Positions 24,274 to 33,766 of a DNA stretch of 64,000 bases are shown here, in pieces; within the stretch, counting starts at the first letter, position 1, and every line of letters begins with the position of its first letter. The DNA is from Harmothoe impar (Eukaryota > Annelida > Polychaeta > Phyllodocida > Polynoidae): contig OX381704.1 of assembly GCA_947462335.1 (NCBI GenBank), positions 49,418,942 to 49,482,941 of the forward strand. The letters run 5' to 3'. The translations under genes were made by a program, and so were the position numbers. The notes beneath the pieces are model-generated. The model made no database searches, was not told the DNA's origin, and saw only the letters and a program-made list of their open reading frames with translations.

Positions 24274-24291
24274 TTACGTCATATGACGTAA
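24274..24291. promoter_or_regulatory. 18-bp perfect palindrome of two TTACGTCA sites
   Basis: TTACGTCATATGACGTAA reads the same on both strands and contains two inverted CRE/PAR hybrid sites. TTACGTAA follows at 24519-24526 and TGACGTAA at 24762-24769. Confidence 0.45.
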
Positions 24292-24769
24292 CGGCCGGCG
24301 CTATTCTGGCATCGGCGTTGATCCTCCCTACTCGGCTGGTACCAGCGCAGTGAGATGGTAGTAGAGAGGCAGGTCTGGTCGGCTGGTGGCCGGTGTGAGG
24401 GTGTAATCCTCCCTTAAGTCCAGTGTTGCTGGGGTAGGGGCGAGGGGCTTTAGTCTGGCTACGGGTCGTGACCCAGACCAGCCTTTTATCGCCCAACACA
24501 TCGGCTTTTACATCAATATTACGTAAAATAGTGCGCTGTAGGTACACTGACCAGTTCTATTCAACTCACGGTATGGTTAGATCTACTGCTCAGGTATAGG
24601 TGTAGTCCACAGGTAGAAGTAGTATAAATAGTGCATTTTAGACGTCTTAGACTGACCAGCATGTACATTAGCCAGCAGGCGCATCGTGTCTTCACCGTGT
24701 CTTTAAACTAGCCTCGGCAACACTACCCATATATAGTCTGGACGTATAATGACGCTAGCAATGACGTAA

Positions 24770-26372
24770 CACGTCTAGGCCTATACTATAAATACGATGT
24801 ATAATATTTGAGAAGGGGGGGGGGGTAATGTGGCAGATTGTACATCAGATATTGACCCCTAACCAGACATATGCTGCATAAACGTACATACATATTATAA
24901 CACGTTCTCACATTACTCACATTTCATGCAGTTTAGCAACTTGTTATATCATTCAATCGTTGCATTATCTCAATACCAGGCCGTTTCGTACACTTGTGTT
25001 ACTTTATCCATGAGGGCTATATGATCATAATGGGATCACAATACATCAATGGCACGCTGTTGTTAACTAATATGTACAATGCATTTCAGTCAACATGCTC
25101 CATTATATCAGTTGCTGTCTATGTTTGATATTATGGCTGGTGTATGGACATCCTACAGATGTAGTGATTAGACCACGCTGTAGGCCAATATTATTTCCAA
25201 TTTCACATCAACTAATTAGATGGGCGTCTACTACACTCAGAAGAATAATTGTTTCAATTTTACCTAATGACATGTGAGTTGCATTATTGCCATCTCGGGA
25301 TCTCATATAGGGCGTTTGTATCCAGTGGGGAGGTCGGTTCCAGATCGTTTGATTTCGTTGTAATATAACAGTACACCTACTGCGAATCAGCCACATGACC
25401 AGTAATAAAGAGAAGGGAGTAGGCAGAAGAACAGTTACACTGAGTCCAGGTATGCATGAGCCATTAGCTCTTATTCTTACGATAACAGGGAACATGATAT
25501 TGAATGGCAAAGTTGCCTAATGTTTACTGATAAAGTTGCACCATCAGTAGAAGTGGATCAGTCTTACTTTATAACTACATGTATTGGCAATGATACACGT
25601 GGACATTTACCCCCTCCCCTCCCCACCCCTTGAAAAAAATGCACATGCTCAACATAGGTTAGCTGCGTACGTGCAGAAGGAATGTCCGAGGTCGGAGGAG
25701 CAGCCATGCATGTACACGCCCCCACCACAGGGGTGATACCAGAGATGCATGAGAGGAGGGGGCGGGTCCCCCTGCACCCCACACAGCCCATGCTCTTTCA
25801 GCTGACAACCACAAGATGCATGTCTCTCATCTCATGTGTTGACGACAACGGTACTTGTGATAGCTAGTTTCCAGCTCAATACAACTGCATGTATAGGGTA
25901 TGGTTGCCGAAGACCCCGTATGACAATTTGATGTATTTTAAACTATTGAGAAAGTACACGTGGGGTATGTTACTAAATGGTGCCGGCATTGGCCTCATGG
26001 ATGTTACACGACAGTCTGCTGCTGGCAATACATGTGTAGTTCAATCTTGCTATTACAACCCTGCCCCACCCACATATAGTACATTGCTGTCCCCTAATAC
26101 CCATGCTTACAGGGGGAGGGGGGGGGGGTGCATGGCCAGCTGAGGATGATCAGATCTTACATCTGACAACACTTAGTAGCCCTATATCCGGTATGCATGC
26201 ATACATTTAATATGAAGTTGGATCCATCAGTCAATACATGTTCACAGTTCTGCCAGAGATCAGGATGTGTTGGGGCGGGGGGTAACTCCGGGATATCTGT
26301 GACAGCTGAGTGTTACAGCTGATCATTCCCCACCTGTCTTCAGGTATAGACAATGTAAAGCTGACCTACCTG
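24770..26372. other. non-coding, probably intron or 5' flank of the bZIP gene
   Basis: G-run at about 24816-24827 and another near 26120. No exon could be recognised. On the minus strand CAG|GTAGGT at about 26373-26365 is a good 5' splice donor that could pair with the acceptor at 20879. Confidence 0.3.
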
Positions 26373-26559
26373 GGGTATGTGTGATGTGTGGTGTCCAGTT
26401 AGTAAATGTCCGTCCAGATGCTGTAGTCACCTGTGGTGTTACACCTGTATCCAGGAAGCAGCAGGTCGGGCGCTAGTCCCCCTGTAGTAGTAGTGTATAG
26501 GGCGTCCCTACCCTGTGCTTCATCCACGCTGTATGCTCTACTGTCTACTACACCCAGCT

Positions 26560-26880
26560 GATCAACGCTCTACAGCGCTGCCAGCACCGACCAACTCTCG
26601 TCTGGTCAGCCCCGACGGTCGGCCGCGGCTTTTACGTTGAACTGTCAGTGACCCCTTGCACAATGCTGCACAGAGACGCCCGCTCCCGGCGTGCACCGCC
26701 ACCTCCCGGTACGCACAGGAACGCACAGGCCGCACCACGCATGCGTATTGGAGCGCGGCCGCGAGCTGCGTTGTGATTGGTGGAGCGGCGGCCGGTATGT
26801 TACGTAATGGCCGCTCGGGGCCACTCCAGGTCACGGCGCCCAGTTCTAGGGCGGCGGAAGTGGGCCAGCCGTCAGAGTCA
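26560..26880 (-). promoter_or_regulatory. CpG-rich candidate promoter of the bZIP gene
   Basis: A GC- and CpG-rich island in AT-rich surroundings. Read on the minus strand, in order, it has a perfect PAR-bZIP site (GTTACGTAAT, 26808-26799), a CCAAT box (26780-26776), a second CCAAT box (26751-26747) and an NRF1-like ACGCATGCGT palindrome (about 26747-26738). This is a normal upstream-to-downstream promoter order for a minus-strand start near 26.65-26.70 kb, with a donor at about 26370. No transcript evidence is available. Confidence 0.4.
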
Positions 26881-27314
26881 TATTATGCTATGTTCGGACA
26901 GAGACCACGTCGTCCCTACTCCAGGGCATGAAGCACCAAGAGCAATCGATGATACTACTGAGATACTACTGAGTCTCCCGAATTTGCAGTACGCCTAGTC
27001 CGAACCCAATGTATGAAATTACGTATATTATTTTAAACACTCAAAAAGCTTGTTTTTCGTCAAATATCACGTGTCTTTTTTTTTGTAGTGAAATGTGAAA
27101 ACGACATTAAACAAATGACAATATGTTGGAATATTTGGTATAGAATTAAGGCTTTACTCACAGCGGCAGCAAGCGGTGACACATCATGACATTGTCAAAG
27201 ATCTGGTTCAGTGGGCATTGTACCTGGTGTCAAAACAATAATGCCATTTCCAAGACATGCCTAAGACACACCTGATTGTAATTGTTAAGACAATAGTAGA
27301 AACTGTACAAGGCA
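26881..27314. other. non-coding, nothing recognised
   Basis: No repeat or exon was recognised. Confidence 0.3.
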
Positions 27315-27737
27315 TTAAAGATGGTGTGTCAGCTAAATGTTTGGCGTCTTATCATATTCCTGTTGTATATCCTATCCCATACATCTTCCCTAACTTTTAA
27401 AATGATTGGCAGTGTCTTAATATATGAGATGAGCACATGCAGTGCAATATTTTTTTACTGTAGGTCGACACTAAAACTCCCTATGTGTTGATACTGCATG
27501 GCTCAGTGCTTACCCTATTAGCTTAGTTCCTGGTATGCTCACATAGGGGGGGACACTGAGTCAGTGAGGTGAATAAGCAACATTGGTTTCTATCTCAAAT
27601 CATGCATTTATAGACAAATATATCTAACATCGAGCACTGAATATCAGCTAAAATAATAACAAAACCCTTGACATTAAAATGATATCCATTTTGAAGAAAA
27701 GGTTTGGGAAGTCGAATAGCTGATACACCAGCTTTAA
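27315..27737 (-). mobile_element. MITE family E, full-length copy (423 bp)
   Basis: TTAAAG-A-TGGTGTGTCAGCTAAA starts it and its complement-like CTGATACACCAGCTTTAA ends it, with TTAA at both borders, as for TTAA-targeting elements. It is inverted relative to the copies at 9052 and 51817 and matches them throughout. Non-coding. Confidence 0.85.
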
Positions 27738-28435
27738 TTGACAGGAAGGGAATGGCGGTCGTCATGGTGAGGTGTAGTTCGCAGCACGCTCACCAGGTAG
27801 TGGTGCAGTGCTGAGGTGATTGATGGAGTCGGGGAGGCCGACAATGGAGTCGCTCGGCGTTAACTACACTTGTAGTACACATGGGAACAGATGGGGGCGC
27901 TCTGTAGCAGCATGAGGGGGCATTTAACCACACGTTAATACACCACTTTACTTGTATCAGCACTTCATCTATATTCAATAAAATGATACGATTGCTGGGG
28001 CCTGGTATGCTGGTTTTCCTATTGTTACATATATATGGGTGAGTTGCTCTCGCCTGGTGAGTTGCTCACGTTATGGGGAGCTATGTACCACTATGAAAGG
28101 CTATGTACTTTTGAGGGTGGTATTAAATAGGAGATATGTATTAGACCACTTTAGGGAACGTTCACAAATGACGTCACCTGGTAGGGGGTGGGTGGGTCTT
28201 TGAGTTTAGTGACAAAAAATGACATGGGGTGGGGGGGGGGGGTTGTCAAGGTCTGTGTGACGTCACCTTTTTAAGTTCAGACATGTTCATGAATAAAAGC
28301 AACAATATAGAGGATGTATAAAAATGAAAAGAAATGACTTCTTAGGATAATAACACAATGTCTCTTGATACTGTTTATATCAAGGCCAATGTCAAGGTAA
28401 TAGTATCTCAACTATCTAGCAAGAATGGCAACTAA
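27738..28435. other. non-coding; small remnant of a long-TIR family at 28140-28280
   Basis: Around 28153-28276, AGGGAACGTTCACAAATGACGTCAC with a central G-run and an inverted GTGTGACGTCACCTTTTT suggests a degraded MITE. It carries CRE palindromes at 28169 and 28258. Confidence 0.4.
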
Positions 28436-29276
28436 GGCCAAAAAAAAAGAGGTTTGTTTCCAGTCACCCGACCGGGTCTACCAGAGCAAGATTGGCAAGA
28501 TTTTTTTTTTGATTTTTTTTTTTTGGAGGCTAAAATTGAGATTTTACTGCTCATAAATCGCACAATTATTGAGGATTTTAGAGCAAAAATTGTAAAATTT
28601 CCCCAAATGCATAACCAGAACACCAGGCAAGGGGTAAAATCTTTTAGATATCCACGAAAATATGTACATGGGCATGAGGGTCTGGATATTGATATTTTGC
28701 ATAGAAAAACACATGTCCCCTTTGAAAATTTCTTCAGATTTTTCTGAATATATTTAGAGCCACCTCAAGTCCCGAATAACCCGCATCTCACCCATAACCC
28801 GCACCTCGACTTTGTGAGAACCCTATAACCCGCACAAGAGGTCTGAAAATTGCTGTTTTAAGGAGTGATCATTTTTTAACAACAGGGAGGGTGGGTTTTC
28901 CTGGTCACGTGGTCAAAATTGTTTCCCCCCCCCCACGGGTCGAAAATCGGCGCGCGCGGGCCCTTTGAAGCATAGTAACGTGCGGGCTTTTTGTCTCAAA
29001 ACAGGCTAAATTTTTTGAACCCCCCAAGAGGGGTCTAAAATGTTTACACCCCCCCCCCCCTGGTCAAGGGGTCCAAATTTGTTGACCCCCCCCCCCAAAC
29101 CCGTCCCCTCCTTAGTACTGTACTATTTACTCCCAAAACTAAATCACCCTATAACGAGAGCTACATACAGGCCTTCCGGGAAAGTAAACAAAAAAAAAAA
29201 GAAAAAAAAAAAATCCGACCGGCCGGGTCTATGCCCTGGGGGCATGTTACTGGAAACAAACCTTTTTTTTTTGGCC
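28436..29276. mobile_element. MITE family F, copy 2, split by a nested MITE
   Basis: Left end GGCCAAAAAAAAAGAGGTTTGTTTCCAGTCACCCG and complementary right end, related to the element at 22644. About 250 bp in the middle (28861-29113) is a separate MITE of family C, so this copy was already present when family C transposed. Confidence 0.75.
28861..29113. mobile_element. MITE family C, copy 2, nested
   Basis: Starts AGGAGTGATCATTTTTTAACAACAGG, like the copy at 15450. It shares the GCATAGTAACG and CCCCTTGACC-type words in reversed order and ends CCCCTCC followed by TTA. Long C-runs replace the G-runs of the other copy. Confidence 0.65.
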
Positions 29277-30166
29277 CAATAGGCCATTGTCACACGGGCA
29301 GAAAGTGACTTCGATTAGTACCAGCCCTCAATATATATGTCTACGATACTATAGGACATATACTCTCCCTAAAGTCATGCAGGTCATGCAGGTCAAGACA
29401 GTGATGTACTTGACCGGATGACATATTTGACAGGCATGTCAATTTAAATGTGATTCATCTCAGATACAGAGACAGTAATCTAATGTAACACTATACAACT
29501 ATGTAACGAGGATTTCTTCAAGCATATGTAAAACTAATCTGGGGCTGTTTGGTGGTTGCTGCTCAAATACATTACCCGGTCAAATACATCACTGTTTGGC
29601 CATGCATCACTTTGGTGAGACAAAGCCAGATATCAGTGAGGGTAGTTTAAGGGTTATTCAGGTATTAGTACATGTAAATTTATGAATAATTAAATACATA
29701 CTGTACTGTCATATATAAGTGGCCCAGGGTTTATTAATATGGAGGCATGATTACCCCCTGTGCTTATACAAGACAGGTGCTTATACAAGACCGGGTTTAC
29801 TAATTCCAACAAAGTTATAGTTGATGCTCGCCTAGCCCATGGCATCAACTAGATTTGGTGCTTGTCCAGCCATGGCATTAACAATAGTTGATGCTTGCCC
29901 ACAAATGGCCATGATATTTTTGAAGATTTCTATAGCCCAATTGCTTATTCAAGACCAACGCTTATTTAATACCTGGCACTTGCACCAGGTTATAATAGAA
30001 CTATTCTTTCAGTGGCTATAAACTATGAAAGTCTTAAATAAATCTTGCAAATTAGTGTACAAATTTCCTGTCTATACTTATTTGAATTGTGTAAGATTGT
30101 GCATTTAGAGGGTTAGCTGGCCGGGAGTGGTGGGGGGGGGGTCTTCAAAATTAGTGACGTCTTTCT
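29277..30166. other. non-coding, nothing recognised
   Basis: AT-rich, with a short repeated TTGATGC(T)(T/C)G(C/T)C word at 29820-29900. No gene was recognised. Confidence 0.3.
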
Positions 30167-30366
30167 NNNNNNNNNNNNNNNNNNNNNNNNNNNNNNNNNN
30201 NNNNNNNNNNNNNNNNNNNNNNNNNNNNNNNNNNNNNNNNNNNNNNNNNNNNNNNNNNNNNNNNNNNNNNNNNNNNNNNNNNNNNNNNNNNNNNNNNNNN
30301 NNNNNNNNNNNNNNNNNNNNNNNNNNNNNNNNNNNNNNNNNNNNNNNNNNNNNNNNNNNNNNNNNN
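30167..30366. other. assembly gap (200 N)
   Basis: Exactly 200 N bases. The round length suggests an estimated or placeholder gap. The G-run just before it (30131-30141) probably caused the break. Confidence 0.99.
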
Positions 30367-30911
30367 TTATAACTCATTTTAAGTGTACAGTACATGTAGT
30401 GTTGGGGTAGTGCATGCCATTAACACATATTCGGCCCTTTGTGCCAAAATGGCATTAATCGTTTTAGTTTAGTCATACGCACAGGCTACATTAGTGCCCA
30501 AAACATGTACATAAGAAAGTATAATCACGTAAAAACATCCCTCATGCACTGCAACGTACAGCATCATCATATAATTCCAATGCTCTATAATTATGTTGAA
30601 TCTCTCCATAAATCCTTCCTCTCAGGTGTTTAATGCAATTTGAGATGGGTTGAGGGAAAACCCCATACAGAAACAGGAAGTGGGGTTACCACTGCATGTC
30701 CTCCCGCATGTGCTGGCTTTGAAGCACGTCCCAGGGGGAGCACCATAGATCAAAATAAGTCAACGAATCTCATATGAGTCAACTTTGGTTTCTCTTATAT
30801 CCGGAAGACCGCATATTACCCTCCCCCCGTCACCCCCATCACCGTGATACCTGTGCCCCTCGGTAAGTCATCAGAGGGTTCACGGATCGGCCACTGGTGT
30901 CGCTCAGAGTC

Positions 30912-31373
30912 ATGGTGACTGGCCTATTGAACCTGATCGTGATCGTCACCTTCTTACCTCTACACCACCTCACACCCATACCTCATCCCCAGACCTCATC
31001 CCCCATGCCAATTCATGCAACTATGACAACTATGGTACCCCAATCTCCCATCATTACTTCATCTCCCATACCGCATCACGAGCAAATTTCTACAGCTACA
31101 CAAATCTATGCATCCTTACCCCATCACCAGACAATTCCTGCAGCTACACCAATCTATGCATCCTTACCCCATCACCAGACAATTTCTACAGCTACACCAA
31201 TCTATGCATCCTTACCCCAATCACCAGACAATTCCTTCAGCTACAGCAATCTATTATTCTTACCTCATCACCAGACAATTCCTGCAGCTACACCAATCTA
31301 TGCATTCTTACCTCACCACCAGACAATTCCTGCAGCTACACCGATCTCCCATCCCTACCTCATCACCAGCTAA
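30912..31373 (+). CDS. possible secreted repeat protein ORF (doubtful)
   Basis: An open frame of 153 codons from ATG 30912. Its first ~20 residues (MVTGLLNLIVIVTFLPLHHL) look like a signal peptide. The rest is made of 16-residue repeats of the type PHHQTIPAATPIYASL, encoded by the 48-bp minisatellite. One unit has a +1 and a -1 change that cancel, so the frame resumes. It stops at 31371-31373 when a repeat unit mutates to TAA. Because the repeat period is a multiple of three, long open frames are expected by chance. No splice or polyadenylation signal supports it. It could be a real low-complexity secreted protein or pure coincidence. Confidence 0.2.
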   Translation: MVTGLLNLIVIVTFLPLHHLTPIPHPQTSSPMPIHATMTTMVPQSPIITSSPIPHHEQISTATQIYASLPHHQTIPAATPIYASLPHHQTISTATPIYASLPQSPDNSFSYSNLLFLPHHQTIPAATPIYAFLPHHQTIPAATPISHPYLITS

Positions 31374-32371
31374 TTCCTGCTAGCAGGACCTCACACCCAC
31401 ACCTTACCAGCAGCCAATTTCCGCAGTTACATGATCTAACAGCCACAACCAGACATGTCCTTGTCAATCCTCGCAGCCATGCTACCTCACATCCACACCT
31501 TATCTCACAGGGCAATTCTTGCAGCTATGCTGCTTCACATCTACACCATATCTCCCATGGTAATTCTTGCAGTTACGCTACCTCACATCTACACCTCATC
31601 CCCCATGGCAATTCTTGCAGTTACGCTACCTCACATCTACACCTCATCTCCCATGGCAATTCTTGCAGTTACGCTACCTCACATCTACACCTCATCTCCC
31701 ATGGCTATTCTTGCAGTTACGCTACCTCACATCTACACCTGATCTCCCATGCCAATTCTACCTCACATCTACACCTCATCTCCCATGGCAATTCTTGCAG
31801 TTACGCTACCTCACATCTACACCTCATCTCCCATGGCAATTCTTGCAGTTACGCTACCTCACATCTACACCTCATCTCCCATGGCAATTCTTGCAGTTAC
31901 GCTACCTCACATCTATACACCTGATCTCCCATGCCAATTCTTGCAGCTCCGCTACCTCACATCTATACACCTCATCTCCCATGGCAATTCTTGCAGTTAT
32001 GCTACCTCACATCTATACACCTCATCTCCCATGCCAATTCTTGCAGCTCCGCTACCTCACATCTACACCTCATCTCCCATGGTAATTCTTGCAGTTACGC
32101 TACCTCACGTCTACACCTCATCTCACTTCGCAATTTTTGCAGCTACATTACCTCAATCCCCCATCCTTACCTAACTACCAGCCATTTCCTGCAGCTATAC
32201 TCTGACACCACCTCACATCCAGACCTCATCACCAGCCAATTCTTGCAGCTACCCCGGCAGCTAGCTCCCCTGTTCATCCACTGAGCTGCAATATGCAGCT
32301 ACCACTGCCTCACACCAATGAGGCACATAGAAGTCAATGCTCACAGCCATATCTCATCGATCAGCCAATTC
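30957..32371 (+). repeat. 48-bp minisatellite, about 29 units
   Basis: Two sub-arrays of one ancestral 48-bp unit. At 31090-31375 the unit is CCCCATCACCAGACAATTCC-TGCAGCTACACCAATCTATG-type. At 31480-32110 it is CCTCACATCTACACCTCATC-TCCCATGGCAATTCTTGCAG-type, often exact between neighbours. Degenerate units flank both. The + strand is strongly pyrimidine/A-rich with few G. The last unit is cut at 32371 by the retrotransposon. Confidence 0.92.
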
Positions 32372-32535
32372 GGGACATCAACTGGTTGATGGAGTTTAAA
32401 GAAGTGACGTAACCTGACTGCAGCCCCTCCCCCCTCTGGGGTGGAGGGCAGGGTGAGGGGGAGCAGGACCTGGGAGGGGTGAGCAACTCACCCACACTCA
32501 GTGTCCAGCGCGCACCAGCAACAGCAGCAAGCTTT
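32372..32535 (+). repeat. Ngaro split direct repeat A1
   Basis: 164 bp, repeated as A2 at 36575-36738. It begins GGGA then the inverted repeat CATCAAC-TG-GTTGATG (32376-32391), a plausible recombinase site. A TGACGTAA site follows at about 32405, then a G/C-rich promoter-like stretch. It ends 13 bp before the ORF1 start codon, so it should act as promoter and leader. Confidence 0.9.
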
Positions 32536-32548
32536 AGAGCAGCTCACC

Positions 32549-33709
32549 ATGAGTCAAGCACAAGACCCAGCCCTTCCAGAGGAGCAAATTCCCTTCAACT
32601 ATATTGATTGGGGGAAGGATGCTGGCCTTAAAAAGAAAACCATGGACCTACTGAAAAAACAAGACCTGGATTCTGAGCAGGTTTTGACATCACTTCTGCC
32701 TGCAGATGTAGCAGCCCTGGACATTACTCTGGGACAGTCACGACTCCTTAGAAGTGCACTAGGATTACTGGGGAATAAGCACTTCTCCCAGACAACCACT
32801 ACAGCAGTAGAGGACCAAGGATCCATTGGTCCTGACAATGATCCAGACATGATCCCTGCCGGCCAGAAGGCACCTAACAAAGCAAATGAGGCACTGTTAG
32901 AAGCTGGTATGGTGCTGGACCAACTACTGAAGGACCCAGCTAATGCAGCAGCGCTAGGAGAGCAGCTGGATACTAGTACCACACACACCACTGCACATAC
33001 TGGAGGAGCAAAGGGGTACACACCACCACAGGGTGTAACATGGTCCCCCTACGACCCCAGGGTCCTCCTGACAATTAAAGCAACAAGGAGAAAGGCCCTA
33101 CATATAAAAGACTTTGTATCTGAGCAAGTCAGATCCAGGATTACCAGAAAGCACAGGGAGGACTTAAAGCTAGTGCAGGGGGTGGAGGGATCCATCTCTA
33201 TACGTCCTGTAGATGATGGGACCATGTACATCACACAAGCAGAGTGGGGAGCTGCAAACCAACGCCTCCTTGCTCAGCTTCTCAGCAGTGGGGAGCTACC
33301 ACGATCCAAAATGGAATTTTACATGACATACACAACAATGATCCATGAGATGGCAACAATCAATGACTGGGGATCTGTACTGGATTATGACACACGTTAT
33401 AGGGAGGAACAGGCCGACAGCCAGGCTGAGTGGGGCATGCCTGCTCCACACCTGCAGCATCTGCTGGTCCCCAGACGCAAGGACTACCCTACTGCTCCCC
33501 CATACACACAGGGGTGGCAGGGACAACGGAAAAAGAAGACAGTCAACAAGAGCAGACCTGGCCAGGGTTACCAGGCCTACAATCCAGCCCCTAAACCAGC
33601 CCCTCCTAAGCAGGAGGCAGAGGAGCAGGAGATGTGCAAGATGTATACTGCAACTGGTAAATGCAAGTTCGGGGAGGACTGCAAATACATCCATATAAAA
33701 GAGGACTAG
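32549..33709 (+). CDS. Ngaro ORF1, Gag-like protein with SAM-like segment and CCCH zinc finger
   Basis: Structural, RNA-binding-type protein of 386 residues expected to package the retrotransposon RNA. I start at ATG 32549 (CACCATGAG context); the frame is open upstream into A1 but only from a non-ATG codon. Residues about 20-75 are helical with the pattern LLPADVAALDI.LGQSRLLRSALGLL, which resembles a SAM domain; this is an inference. The middle is unrecognised. The C-terminus is basic and Pro/Lys-rich, ending in C-x8-C-x5-C-x3-H (C363, C372, C378, H382), a canonical CCCH finger instead of the usual CCHC knuckle of Gag. It ends at a UAG, and the frame then continues open into ORF2. Confidence 0.85.
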   Translation: MSQAQDPALPEEQIPFNYIDWGKDAGLKKKTMDLLKKQDLDSEQVLTSLLPADVAALDITLGQSRLLRSALGLLGNKHFSQTTTTAVEDQGSIGPDNDPDMIPAGQKAPNKANEALLEAGMVLDQLLKDPANAAALGEQLDTSTTHTTAHTGGAKGYTPPQGVTWSPYDPRVLLTIKATRRKALHIKDFVSEQVRSRITRKHREDLKLVQGVEGSISIRPVDDGTMYITQAEWGAANQRLLAQLLSSGELPRSKMEFYMTYTTMIHEMATINDWGSVLDYDTRYREEQADSQAEWGMPAPHLQHLLVPRRKDYPTAPPYTQGWQGQRKKKTVNKSRPGQGYQAYNPAPKPAPPKQEAEEQEMCKMYTATGKCKFGEDCKYIHIKED

Positions 33710-33766
33710 GATACATTTACCCTGGGCCAGGTAGGTGCTCTCAGGCCCAGGGGTTGGGCAAAACAC

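Noticed and set aside
30105..30395. Open frames crossing the N gap
   Set aside because: They exist only because N codons are not stops.
31567..32284. Long overlapping open frames in the minisatellite (up to 172 codons)
   Set aside because: The 48-bp period is a multiple of three and the unit lacks stops, so all + frames stay open. No leader or splice signals. Only the 30912 frame deserves a doubtful mention.
32501..32548. Upstream extension of Ngaro ORF1 with a poly-Gln start
   Set aside because: It begins at a GTG, not ATG, inside the A1 repeat. ATG 32549 has a better context.
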